Assembly: GCA_015178975.1 (NCBI GenBank)
Contig: WHVD01000005.1
Location: 744,001 to 808,000 of the forward strand
DNA length: 64,000 nucleotides
Direction: 5' to 3'
Source: Hysterangium stoloniferum
Lineage: Eukaryota; Basidiomycota; Agaricomycetes; Hysterangiales; Hysterangiaceae
Made by a program: the position numbers and the translations under genes. Shown in pieces: positions 24,710-35,735 of the stretch. The notes beneath the pieces were generated by a model. The model saw only the letters and a list, made by a program, of their open reading frames with translations, ran no database searches and was not told the DNA's origin. Numbering within the stretch: the stretch's first letter is position 1; every line of letters begins with the position of its first letter.

Positions 24710-27700
24710 ATGCCCATTTCTCAAGACTCACAGGGGTCCCTTCTTAACCGCTCCCCACGTTCCCGCAAGTCACTTGCAGCGACAAGTGGGGTCGCGCCTC
24801 CAATTAAACGTAAACGAGCACACAGCATTGCACCTGGAGAGAACTTTCAGCTAGGATCAAGTCGCCGCCGCTCGTCATTGGTAAGTATTATTTGAACCAA
24901 TCAATATGGATCTCCTTATCTTCGGACAGCGTCCAAGCAAAGGCATACTCAAGCCCTTCAACCAGGCCGACGTGACTCAGGATAGTTTTCCGGACGACTC
25001 AAACACATTGAGCATCACGAAAAAACTCGATTCAACTGTCGTCTCGGATAGCAGCGACGTAAATAGGGCAGCTGTCTTGGGTGATTTCCAGACAAACATA
25101 CATGACAATACTTCACGGAAAAGTCTTGGAGGAAGACGAGTCAGTTTCGCTGCAACGGCGCACGTTCGGTATGTACAGATGATGTGGGAGTGTTTCACGC
25201 TGTGTGGCTTGCTGACGAGCGGACTAGTGTATTTGATTCTGCCGATCAGAATACGAACGGATCGTCTTCTCCTGCCTCCTCGCCGGCGTCCTCCCCCGCG
25301 GCAGCTCCGGCACATCAACAGACAGGACTTGATCCTCTTCCTACAAATGGAGTTGACCGACCCACTCAGAATGGGTCTCTCCAGTCGCCTTCAAGGCGCG
25401 CTAGTACAGAATCCCGACGCCGTTCTCATGCTAATGGGCATTGGTTTGATGACGAGGATGGTGGTGAGGGCGAGGAGTCGATGGATGTCTCTGATGATGA
25501 GATTCCTGCTCCAATACATGCATCTGCACCTCACATTACCCCGTATGATCAAGGCGATATATCCGAAGATGCGTTCGACAAGCTGGACGACAATGAGGAT
25601 GACATTGACGACGGTAATATGTCGATGACGGGTGACTTCGGGGCTGGGATTGTCTCTCGGAGGCAGACTCTTGCTACAGGTGGTCGCAGGAAGTCTCGAA
25701 TGCGCTCATCTATAGCCATCCCCCCGTCGGAAGCCGGGATAATTCCCACAGAGTTCGTTGTGTCTATGGACAGGCCGCCGCCGCCCGAAGACGCCACATT
25801 CAAAGCTTTGGAAGCCATGGTCAACGGGGAAGGGCTGCAACACCCGGAAGACGGCGACGACGGTGAAGTTGATATGGATGTAACTACAGCTGTGACCAGA
25901 CTTCTGGCTGTAAGGAACAGTACTGGTGGAGAGTTTAACAGTAATAACGTCGCTGAGGCTAGTTTCACAACCACAGAAGACAGCTTCGAAGGAGTAGATG
26001 CAGGAGATCGCACTATGAACATGACAACTCTTACAGGCGTCCTCAAAGAACAGAATCATGATATGGACAACGACTGCGATGTCACCATGAGCCTAGCTTC
26101 AGTCGTTGGAGATCATAGCTCACCTAATAGTAACCCCTCTGTTGTAACCGACGCTGTACTACCTTCTAAACCTCCCGCATCTGTCTCGAAAATCTCACCC
26201 CCGTCGTTTGCGTCATCAATTCCAGTTCCAATGTTCACTAAATCCACTGGCCCGCCACTTAAGGCAACGCCTCCCATGGGTGCTGCCACTCCGAAACATA
26301 CAGCCACTCGTGCTGCTTCCCCAACTAAGCCTCCTATCAAACAATTCACTGCTGCCTTTGCGCCACCAACACAAGTTGCGAAGCGAACGGCTTCAACTAC
26401 TAGCCAAGACAGGAATACATCTAGCCCAAATAAGAAAAGAGCGATTGCTGTTTCTGAGAGCTCATCGCAACGAATACCAGTTCCCGTAAAGCCAGTCTCA
26501 GCGGGCACCTTCCCCTCTCCCTCTAAACTTTCGTCGCCCAAGAAAACTCCATCAGCCAAGGGTAGACGTCCTTCAGGCTATTACAGGAAGAGCCAGGCTG
26601 GCATGGGAGCTGATACGGTAACTAACAATCTTAGCCCAGCGGCTGGTCGACGGCGTCGCTCTGTCGCTCAAAGTGTTCGACCTACTTCAGCAACTAATAA
26701 TATTACTGTCGCTTCAACTGCAGGACAGGACAGACAGGATTCTCCAGTATTATTCCCAAACGAAAAGGGTGATCAGCCAACAGTCTCTGTTCCAACACAT
26801 ACTCTATCCACTGAAACAGTGGCCTCTCCTGGTGCTGTGGTGCCGCCGCACGAAATCGATGGTTCAATGGCTCTCACACACGTTCACGATACGAATCTTT
26901 CAGAGTGGGCATCGGCGGTAGGTGCAACGGATCCCGTGCGGGAAGAGGATGATTTGGTGAGCTTAAGGTCCCAAAAATCCATTTAATCGTATTTTGACCT
27001 CATTTGAAAGGAGCCCATTTCTGTGGATCACTTTTTCAGTATGACAGGTATTCGCTTTATGGACGATCTAACATGTCCGCGTCGTTCCACGATACATCCA
27101 TCTCAGCTCCAACGGCGGGATTCGAATGATGGTGAGTGCGAGATTGACATGGTCCAACTGACACCACAGGCTAATAATTTGCCAGGTGAAGAGATCTTCC
27201 CACTTGCAGCATACGCTGTTGCTATGGCTGTAGATCTTGCACAACTTGAAACAATGTTATGGGTAGGGCTGTTAGTCTTGTCGCAGACAATGTTATCTTA
27301 TTTTTTCTTCAACAATAGATCGCTAATGATATCAGGTCGGCGATAGACAAGTATAAGGCCCAGTATCGTCAGACGGAAGAGGATGCAGCAAAGGACATTC
27401 CATTTCTTTTCCGTGAGTTTGTGACCGCGCCGGAAGAAGACAGGGAACAAATCCTAGTCTGTGTCTAATCTTCGACATAACAATGCATTTATTGACCTAT
27501 AGCGTTTAGTACGTACTCAAACTTATCAAAGCCCATACTATTCTTTCCGCTAAGGCCAGTTGGTATGAATGGAAGCGCGGATGGGTTCAAGGTCTTCAGA
27601 CTAACGCAGGGCGTACACTGGACAACCTCGATGCGGTATGTTTTGATTTCTGAGTATAAAGCGATCTTATTGACGCGAATGAAAGGACGAGCGTCAACTC

Positions 27701-28888
27701 ACAGATATCGCGGATCGCGCGGGACAGTTGTTGCCAAGTTTACAGAATGAGTACGATTCAATTATGCGGGAACTCGAGCAGGAACGCGCTGCAGTTGCAG
27801 ACATCGAGAACTGTGATCAAATATTCCTGTCTGAATTGAAGTCAACCATTGCAGAACAACGGTGATAAACACTAAATTTTTGCACGATATTCAATATTCA
27901 TCATGTGTTGCTTAGGCGGGTGTTGGATGTGTACCGAAACGATATCGTTGATAGCCAGAGTAAGGTGGCTCGCTTGGAGACGACATTGGAAGAGCTGGAG
28001 GCGGAAGCCAACGATGTTAAAAAAGCAATTAGCACTGCTCAAAGGCAAATGGACATGCAAGGGGCGAGCACACGTGCCGAAGTATTTCGTCTTCGAGGTA
28101 GGCCGGCTCGCAAGTGTTGGTTATACATGTTTAAATGTTCCATAGATGAGTTGAGCAGCCTGCAAGATATACATCTTTGGCGTGCGACACAACTTAGCGT
28201 GGAGCTGGTGGAATTTATCTATGACTCGAAGTATAGAGTTATCATTCCCTGCCGTCGATCGTCGCCGATGCCAGAAGCACTGAGTATCGTACCAGTCGAT
28301 CTCGCAAAGAACGATCGTGACGACTTCCCTCTTCTAACTGGGTACATGTACAATCTGGCGCGCCGATTTGCGATTCAGAAAGACACTAAACTAACTTTGC
28401 GAACGGTATGTTGTCATCAATGGGTTGAACCTGTTCTTACGTTTCGTCAGATCCTCCAACGGTTGACAGACTTTTGGACATCATACGCACAAGTGCGATG
28501 GCAGCTGAACTTTCTGGTCATCAAGTACCCCCTTACATGTAGGCTACTTCCAGCAGGCTCAACTCTTGAAGACTCCAATGCTATTGAAGCCACCGCCACT
28601 CTGCTGTTAGTCCAGAAAACTTCAAAAGTTTCGGTTACATTTCATTTCGATGACGAAAGTCTGAGTAACTGGCCGGCAGCTATTAATTCCTTACATTATC
28701 GAGTATCTGTTATATATGGACAAGCGGAGTGAGTCTTCAATCAAGTTATTTGTGCCTATGTGCTGAATCCTATCAGTTACAAGGGTGTCAACGACGCGAT
28801 TCATATGAGACTGTTGGAGGCCAATGCAGAGGCGAACCACGCCTGCTTAGTGGACGCGTGTATGGAGGTTGTCAGTCGTTATTCATGA
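24710..28888 (+). CDS. SPC7: Kinetochore scaffold Spc7/KNL1/Spc105
   Basis: This is the KMN-network scaffold that links microtubules, PP1 and the spindle checkpoint. Near the N-terminus are a SILK-like GILKP (about 24938) and GGRRVSFAATAHVR (about 25130-25170), a PP1-docking RVSF motif. Degenerate MELT-like words follow: MDVSDDE (about 25478), MDVTTAV (about 25873), MNMTTLTG (about 26016) and DVTMSL (about 26077). A long low-complexity Ser/Pro/Lys-rich region runs to about 26970. The conserved domain starts at PISVDHFFSMTGIRFMDDLT (about 27013), continues through coiled coil, and ends in an RWD-like C-terminus (NSLHYRVSVIYGQ; HACLVDACMEVVSRY). The stop is at 28886-28888. The start ATG at 24710 opens a conserved disordered N-terminus. 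Confidence 0.88.
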
Positions 28889-29016
28889 AGATAATCAAGG
28901 GTCAGGTCTATTATACATTATTATATCGTCCTATTTGCCAATGTGAGAATGTATGCGAATTGTAAATATGATTGTCTCTTGAGATACCAGTCTTCAATAC
29001 ATCTACAAGTCCGTCT

Positions 29017-31170
29017 TCAATGGTTCAGTCCTATGCGGAGGTGCTCCATTGACATCTCCAGTCCTGCTAGAGTGATTGCGACGAACTGTTTGCTTGACTG
29101 CAGGAGTGCTAGCTCGCTGGAAGCAACTTCTCGTGCATGATCCCATGCCGCCGATGCATTACCAATTCCGTGTTTTCGTCGCTCTATGCTCAGCATTCGT
29201 CGCTGCGTAATTGCACCTAGTTCCTGCACTTGCGCTACAGTAAGGGTGATCTGTTGTGTCCACTCTGCATCTTGAGTTTGCAATCTTGTCTCAAATTCCT
29301 CGACACGGGCCGCCGTTTCGAGATCTCTTTCCATCAAGACTTCGTGCAGTCTACGCTCCAAATTAGTAAGTTGTGTGGAAAGTTCAGTAGTCTCCCGTTT
29401 GTGCGACTCGCGAGACAACGTAAGCTGTTTTTCTAAATCTTCAATACGTCTATCACGTTCAAGCTGTTCTTCCTCTGCCGAGGTAAATTGCGCCTTGCCT
29501 AAGGTGATTTCCTCAGCTGGATCTGTACATTTTTCCTGATCTCGCGTTTGATGTGATACGTCGCCAAATGAAGGAAAGAGAACCTGGGAGATGGATGTGA
29601 ATCCATGGCCATCCGGTACAGGGCAAGGCGTCTGGGGTTCGGTGCGACCTCCAATAGTAGAGAAAGGGGGGGCCGCGGATTCGGGGGAAAACCCGAAGCT
29701 CAAGAGTCTCTCACGCGCCTCAGGGTTAAAGAGCGAGGGAAGGGGCTGAGATAAAAGATGATCAATATCACCAGAACTCTCGAGATACTCCCTGAGAGAC
29801 AGAACGGATTGGCGGGGATCGGTTGTAAGAATACTAAGGCTGCGTTGTTGTGAGATCGGTGTCTGGGGAGGAAATGGTCTCTGGTTGTTGGAGGTATTGT
29901 GGGAAGAGTTTGATATATCCACCACCGGTCTAGATAAAGTAGGCATTGGATTTGTCGGTGACATGACGGTTTGCAGCAACGCTGATACATCCCCAGCATC
30001 AATACTATCTAAACTAATATCATCTAGTGACGGACTGAGCGGGGGCGATAATAAAGAACTACCGCTAGCGTCGGGAAGGTGGAAAGGATTAGACGGCGAA
30101 GAAGTCAAGTTCGTGTTGGTGAGTGCTGGTGCCTCTGTAACAACAGGACGACGACGACATGAAGGCTGTGCGGAGACTGTTGTCTTAGGCTTTGAGAGTG
30201 ATGCGACTTTCCGTGTGCTCTGAGCGGGAGTTGCTCGCTGTGAGCTGTTAGAGGCTACAGACGACGGCCTAGAATGCGTGGCTCCCTTTCGCAATCGCGA
30301 AAGTGGTGATGCAGAGACGTTTGGTGTCTTGGTGCGTGGAGCATTAGAAGACAAACGGTCTGACACCTTTTGTAGCACACCATTTTTTGGTGGCGTGGAG
30401 GGAGTCAAAGATACTGCCACAACTGGTATGAGGCGTGTACGAGTCGCTCTACGAGGTAAAGGGCTTATTGGCCGTTTAATTTCATAATCAGTGTCGTCGT
30501 CGTCGTCGTTTGCGTCGCTGTCATCCGATGCACCAGCTACGTCGTTAGACATATCGGGCTCATTGACGATCTCAACGTCCGAGTCGTTCTGCCGCTTTCT
30601 TGTACCAATTCCAGAGGAACTTTGATCTGCAGTCCCCTTCGGTTTGTATTTTGGCAATGATGAGGGCTGCTGGGTAGTTTTGGATTGCAGAGCGGAGGAA
30701 AGACCGCGAAGCGTTAAGGAAGTACGCGACTTGAACGCCGTCTTGCTTGACGCTGTATTATCCTTTGACACGGGCAGGAGCGGGGGCCCCATAGAGCTTC
30801 GCGAACGAATGGTAGGCTTGGCTGGAGACGGTGCAGCAGGCGACCGCTTTACAAGTTTAGGTGTAGATCTAGAATCACTGCTCCGACCCTGGCTATCCAT
30901 GGATGTGCGGGAAACACGGTGTGCATCCTTCATAGCTGATGGAGGTGGCTTGCTGCACACAGTGTTGCGTGTCCCTGTATCTGATCCGTTGCTCGATTTA
31001 GCTTTGGATGACTTGTCGCTAGCATTGTCTTTATTCATCACGTCTGCGAGTGCTTTGCCCATAGTACGTGTTATAGTCATAGATTCTCGTTTCGAACGTG
31101 TCGGTCGTGCAGGGGAAGGTGGCATGTCAAATAGGGTCCCACCTCGTGGTGAATGAGGTGGTTGTTGCAA
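29017..31170 (-). CDS. Unrecognised 717-residue Ser/Pro-rich coiled-coil protein, intronless
   Basis: One open frame without introns encodes 717 residues. The first ~550 are rich in Ser, Pro, Thr and Lys/Arg with many SP/TP sites, an acidic run (DDSDANDDDDDTDYE, encoded by a GTC-type trinucleotide repeat near 30492) and a basic LPRRATRTR stretch. A more ordered part reads LSLREYLESSGDIDHLLSQP and LLSFGFSPESA. The last ~150 residues form a coiled coil (EEQLERDRRIEDLEKQLTL through LERRLHEVLMERDLE) ending in MSMEHLRIGLNH. It is convergent with SPC7, 128 nt away. The composition resembles a Cdk-regulated cytoskeletal or chromosome protein, but I recognise no family. Confidence 0.75.
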   Translation of the reverse strand: MQQPPHSPRGGTLFDMPPSPARPTRSKRESMTITRTMGKALADVMNKDNASDKSSKAKSSNGSDTGTRNTVCSKPPPSAMKDAHRVSRTSMDSQGRSSDSRSTPKLVKRSPAAPSPAKPTIRSRSSMGPPLLPVSKDNTASSKTAFKSRTSLTLRGLSSALQSKTTQQPSSLPKYKPKGTADQSSSGIGTRKRQNDSDVEIVNEPDMSNDVAGASDDSDANDDDDDTDYEIKRPISPLPRRATRTRLIPVVAVSLTPSTPPKNGVLQKVSDRLSSNAPRTKTPNVSASPLSRLRKGATHSRPSSVASNSSQRATPAQSTRKVASLSKPKTTVSAQPSCRRRPVVTEAPALTNTNLTSSPSNPFHLPDASGSSLLSPPLSPSLDDISLDSIDAGDVSALLQTVMSPTNPMPTLSRPVVDISNSSHNTSNNQRPFPPQTPISQQRSLSILTTDPRQSVLSLREYLESSGDIDHLLSQPLPSLFNPEARERLLSFGFSPESAAPPFSTIGGRTEPQTPCPVPDGHGFTSISQVLFPSFGDVSHQTRDQEKCTDPAEEITLGKAQFTSAEEEQLERDRRIEDLEKQLTLSRESHKRETTELSTQLTNLERRLHEVLMERDLETAARVEEFETRLQTQDAEWTQQITLTVAQVQELGAITQRRMLSIERRKHGIGNASAAWDHAREVASSELALLQSSKQFVAITLAGLEMSMEHLRIGLNH

Positions 31171-31354
31171 TGTGAAGTGTTTGAGGCGAGCGCTCGCTAG
31201 TAGTTTACCATGTTGGATTGTTTACGTCAAGTTCCGCCGGGAAAACAAAAAACAAAAAATGAAATGCTACACAACACATATGCAATAACAAGGCATATAA
31301 AAAATCAAAGTCCAAATCATTCTTCTTTGATTGGTTACTACTTATACGTTACTT

Positions 31355-32408
31355 TAATGCTGACGTGCATGTCTGCGAACCTCCTCCCATGTTTGATCAT
31401 CACATACATCGTCATGAAAAACTCTAGTTGCGTAAACCGTCCGAGCTTCCTTTTCTTCCTTCTCAAGGCCTTCGTGTATGGCAATCGACTTGTTCTCACT
31501 ACAGTAAAGAAAATTGTTAATGCATTTTGCGTGGCCGAGTGAAAGACGTGCCTAGAGTTCAAGAGAGAGAGATATAACGTCCAGAACACACCGCATGTCG
31601 ATTGAAAAGGGACTCTGTATGCTAAAGGCATATATCTGAAGTTGACCATCTATAAATTGAAGTTCAGCATATAAATAGATAAGTAATCGACTATCACCGA
31701 CTTGTGCAAATGGCCAAACTGTCCAGTTCGCCAATAGCGCTGGTCCAAAAAGCGCTGTGTATTTTTGTTTCATTTCACATGTTGATCTCCCCTCCATGAC
31801 ACTCATACTACCAAGGAAAATGGCAAGCTGTTGAATACCTGTCGTCAATAAATACAGATGTGGTACGTCGTTGATTTACGGCTTACACCAATGGGAGCCC
31901 TGTTAACTATACAGATGAGTCGCAAAATCAAGAAATCAAATATGATCTTACATGACAAATTGGTCACTTGCCACCCTTTTGACAACAGCGGACATACTGG
32001 CTTTTTTAACTGCTTTGGACAAACGCAATGGAAATCTATGCTCTAAAAACTTTGCCCAACGACCGATTAATGGACCTTGCGGAAAAAGTCAGCGACGGCA
32101 AATTTGACAAGACACGCTCAGAAGGCCACATACCCATGATAGCTCCAAAGGCAGCGAATCGGGCGGTCCGCAGTGGGTCATATGAAGGTTCTAAAATTTC
32201 TATGTTATCAGGATCACGTCTTGCTAGCTAGGCATATTTATGGGATTTAATGTAGGACATCTAAACAGCCTGACTTGGGACAAACCGTTATTTGTGAAGT
32301 TTGTGCTACCACATCGCCTAATGCGTTTAGGCTCGCATTAGTGCAAATAAGAGTAATAATGGGGCGATTATTGAATGATTTTTGATAAAATCTGAAGAAG
32401 GCGGCCAT
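31355..32408 (-). CDS. Mpv17/PMP22 family four-helix membrane protein (Sym1-like)
   Basis: These are small proteins of the mitochondrial inner or peroxisomal membrane. The conserved order is visible: MAAFFRFYQKSFNNRPIITL, NALGDVVAQ, then YDPLRTARFAAFGAIMG, GPLIGRWAKFLEHRFPL, SDQFVMAPIG, ANWTVWPFAQ, VNFRYMPLAYRVPFQ and WTLYLSLLNS. A final intron (31551-31499) starts with GC rather than GT. Splicing it gives the polar tail SENKSIAIHEGLEKEKEEAR with the stop at 31355-31357. Reading through instead gives an unrelated basic extension. The gene is divergent from ALG10 by 287 nt. Confidence 0.88.
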
Positions 32409-32695
32409 CCTTATCCATGCGGGGAAGAGTGAGGAGCGAGCTAATGGGTTTTATGAAAGAGCTGTTCATGGAAAAACTTGTGATGTCACAGGCGTCTGTC
32501 TCCCATGCTGCCTTCAACTAAACATCGACATCACTAGTCTGAAGAGCCTCTGAGCTTACTCCAGAACTCGGGAAATTATTTTGAGTATTTCATGCCAGTT
32601 GGTGCCCAAAAGTTAGCATGACATAAATACTTTACTCGGCTATATCAAGGCTTCTCAGTACTGCTTCCGCCCCATTGCCTATTCGGGAATTATTC

Positions 32696-34476
32696 ATGTT
32701 CCCAAATTCGCCCAGTCCGTTGTACCTTGTGGCATTCTTTGCGGTCAACGTAGCTATCCTAAGAGAGCTCAATCATGTCGTTCATGAGCCCTATATGGTA
32801 TGCTTATATTGATCATAGTCATCATCTTACCCCCTCCCCCACTTTTCCCAGGATGAGCCATTTCACATCCCACAAGCACAAGCTTACTGTCGAGGCGAAT
32901 GGTTAGCTTGGGATCCTAAAATTACAACCCCACCTGGATTGTGAGCAGTACAATTTTCTATCTACATGATTTGACATAGTCTCTGTCATAGATATATTCT
33001 CAGCATCGTCCTCCACAATCTTTTCATGTTAAAATGCAACGTCGCCATGCTACGTCTCACACCTCTTATGGCTCTGCTTGCTTTACCGATATTAATATGT
33101 CAACTTCGAGCCTTTTATCACCGTTTACCGCCACCTCGGTCACTACTCACACCCTCGCTCGAGGACATTGTCATTGCAGCCTTCCCGATTGCTTGGTTCT
33201 TTGGATTTCTTTATTACACCGACGTTCCCAGTTTGGTCTCAGTATTGGCTACTATTGTAGCCGCTACCAAAAGAAGGCATGCTTTGGCTGGTATCGTGAG
33301 TCGCGATTCGATCAGTTTACGACTGAGTAATAGAAGGACATAGCTTGGAGTTGTCAGCTGTGCATTTCGTCAAACGAACATAATCTGGGTCATTTATGCC
33401 TTCATTATCAATCAGCTTGCAGTTTGGCGCTTTCAAAAAAACCCGGGTCAACCCAGACTGTACGATCCACCAGCCCTTGAAGCGAGACCATGTGAGTGGT
33501 ATTTTCTTCGACGGACAACATCTCATATGCGTATAGCCGACCTCATAAAAATACTGGCAAGCGTTTTCAAGGTTTTACCATCATTATTCCCATCTTGCAT
33601 TCCTTATCTTCTCTGCTGCATGACTTTCATGATCTTTGTGAGGTGGAATGGAGGCATTGTTCTAGGTCAGTCAACGCGATGCACATTCGTCACAAAAAAA
33701 AATCGAGATTGTCAGGTGATAAATCAAATCATATCCCTGTACTACATATTCCCCAAGTATATTATTTCGTTGGATTTGCAACAGCGCTGGCATCTCCTAT
33801 ACTGCTATGTCACGACGGTGGGCCGCTCACGCTTATGCTAGACGTCCGACGGCGAATGTTTGGCTCGTCCATGTAAGCTATTGCTAATGGTGCCAATCGC
33901 TTATTTCACTAACCTTGTGCAGACGTATTGCTGTTACGAGTATCGCGCTTGTAGCGATAATATTGACCATCCACTTGTTCACGTAAAACTTCATTTTGGT
34001 CTCGCTTCATTACCAGGACTTACCCCTCTTTGCAGCATTCATCACCCGTTCTTGCTTTCAGATAACCGCCATTACACATTCTATATATGGCGACGCGTAT
34101 TCCGTTTACATCCTGTAATGCCTTACCTATTTGCTCCGCTCTATTTGGCTAGTGCATGGGCATTGTTCTTAAGGATAGGTAACTCACCATCCATCTGCGT
34201 GTAATATAACTGTCCCTTATATCGAGTCCAGGAAAAGAACAGACACTTCTGCAATCATTGCTTCTTTTTTTCGCCACTCTTCCGGTTTTACTTCCCACCC
34301 CGCTCCTTGAGCCCCGGTACTTTCTAATACCTTATATTCTTTTGCGCATACAGATAGTCGACGTACCAATGTGGGCCGTTATTGTAGAAGGCATATGGTA
34401 TGCTGCCATCAACTTTGTGACAATGTACATATTTCTGTACGCGGAGCGGCCAGGGGTTGGGCGATTCATGTGGTGA
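32696..34476 (+). CDS. ALG10: Dolichyl-phosphate-glucose alpha-1,2-glucosyltransferase Alg10/Die2
   Basis: This ER multi-spanning enzyme adds the terminal alpha-1,2 glucose to the dolichol-linked N-glycan precursor. The family signature at the luminal start reads EPYM joined across an intron to [17 protein letters not shown] and [12 protein letters not shown]. Further conserved stretches are [18 protein letters not shown] sequence near 33355, [18 protein letters not shown] (about 34047-34100) and [15 protein letters not shown] (about 34300). About a dozen hydrophobic helices span the protein. Introns near 32795-32850, 32942-33000, 33295-33342, 33490-33535 and others keep the frame. The stop is at 34474-34476, 52 nt from the convergent MTQ2-like gene. 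Confidence 0.93.
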
Positions 34477-34528
34477 AGGTAATTAATCGCTACATATCAT
34501 GTATCGTGTGAGATTGAATAAACCATGA

Positions 34529-35524
34529 TTACGGGGATCTTTCGAATCGCAGAACGAAAAGATGTTCTCTACCTGCTCGACGTTGGAGGGATATCTAGCC
34601 AAGATCTACATCAATGCCAAATCTGGAACAGCTCACAACTACACGGACTTGACTTCGGATTCCGAATTGATCCAACATCCGCTGCCGTATATTTTCAATG
34701 CCGTTGGCTTTGAGAGCGACTAAGTAAAATCTGCCGTTGGGTGAAAGAAGGTCCTGAAGTATTGTAGATGATATAGGCCAGCCAGCAACTGAACAATGCA
34801 TGTTTATAGTTCACCTCTACACAGTCTAGCATCTCATTTGTGAGCTGCATGCCATCAGCGCCGCCAGCCCAAGATCCCTGTATGCTCTTGCCAGCTTGTG
34901 CAACCGCTAGTTCCTCCTCGTCTGTTGGGACATAGGGAGGATTAAACAGTAGCACATCAACATTATGTCGCAATCGCTCGGTAACCGAATGGGCGAGATG
35001 GGTGCGGACAGGGTGCAAGAGAACCTAGACAGCCAGGAGGATATTGATCGAGTCTGTCAGAAAAGCTGAGAGGCTCCTCACATTATTTTGGAGACCAGTC
35101 CGAAACGTGGATCGCACTGCATGTGAATTGATATCTGTACAAAGATACACTTCTGACCAATGTAAAGATATATGGAAGATAACGCCAGAATGCAACAATA
35201 CGAACGTGCCCTTGGCCCCAAGATCTTTGCTATGAATGCAGATACACAACCACTCCCAGACCTTGGGGTGGATAATATCCTGTGAGAACGTCTAAAAAAA
35301 TATTAAAATAACAGTACCCAATTTCTAGACAGATGTTAGGACCCAGTGACTGCAGTTCAGATGCATCTTGCTCAAGGGCATCCAATAAGAGAAACGTGTC
35401 CTCTATAAAGCTGGTGATTCAAAGTCTTGAATGAATCAGAATATCATAAGTGCAAACCAGCTGGTTCATATACGTGGTTGTAGTCTTCACGATTTAGATG
35501 CGAGACATCTGGAGTTGGGATCAT
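34529..35524 (-). CDS. MTQ2: HemK-family protein glutamine methyltransferase, Mtq2/N6AMT1 type
   Basis: This class I SAM-dependent methyltransferase should modify the GGQ glutamine of eRF1 together with Trm112. The order is NHVYEPAEDTFLLLDAL, then the SAM loop LEIGSGSGCVSAFIAKILG (assembled across an intron near 35270-35325). VYLCTDIN marks the acidic ribose-binding residue, the catalytic NPPYVPT is near 34930, and LLSPNGRFYLVALKAN follows, ending RRAGREHLFVLRFE. NPPY is diagnostic for N-methylation of amide or exocyclic nitrogens, and NPPYVPT plus small size (~210-220 residues) fits Mtq2 rather than bacterial-type HemK. Start ATG 35524 opens MIPTPDVSHLNREDYN. One internal junction near 34770-34830 is not settled between two acceptors. 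Confidence 0.88.
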
Positions 35525-35735
35525 GGAGGGCACGTTCAAAACTACGTGAAGCGATCGATCATATACTCACCCAAGTAAAATATGGACTGTGGCACGGTGC
35601 AAACACCGTACCCAGTTATTAGACAAGATAATTAAAAGGGGAATCAATTTCAGTTAAAATATGGCTAATAATACACATTTAATGTGGTGAACCGTTGCAC
35701 GAAAGCCACGATGATAGTATTCGATGCATACGAAG

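Noticed and set aside
30644-31156. 170-residue plus-strand frame opposite the coiled-coil gene
   Set aside because: It is antisense to a 717-residue intronless frame with clear composition bias and coiled coil; it is best explained as a codon-bias shadow.
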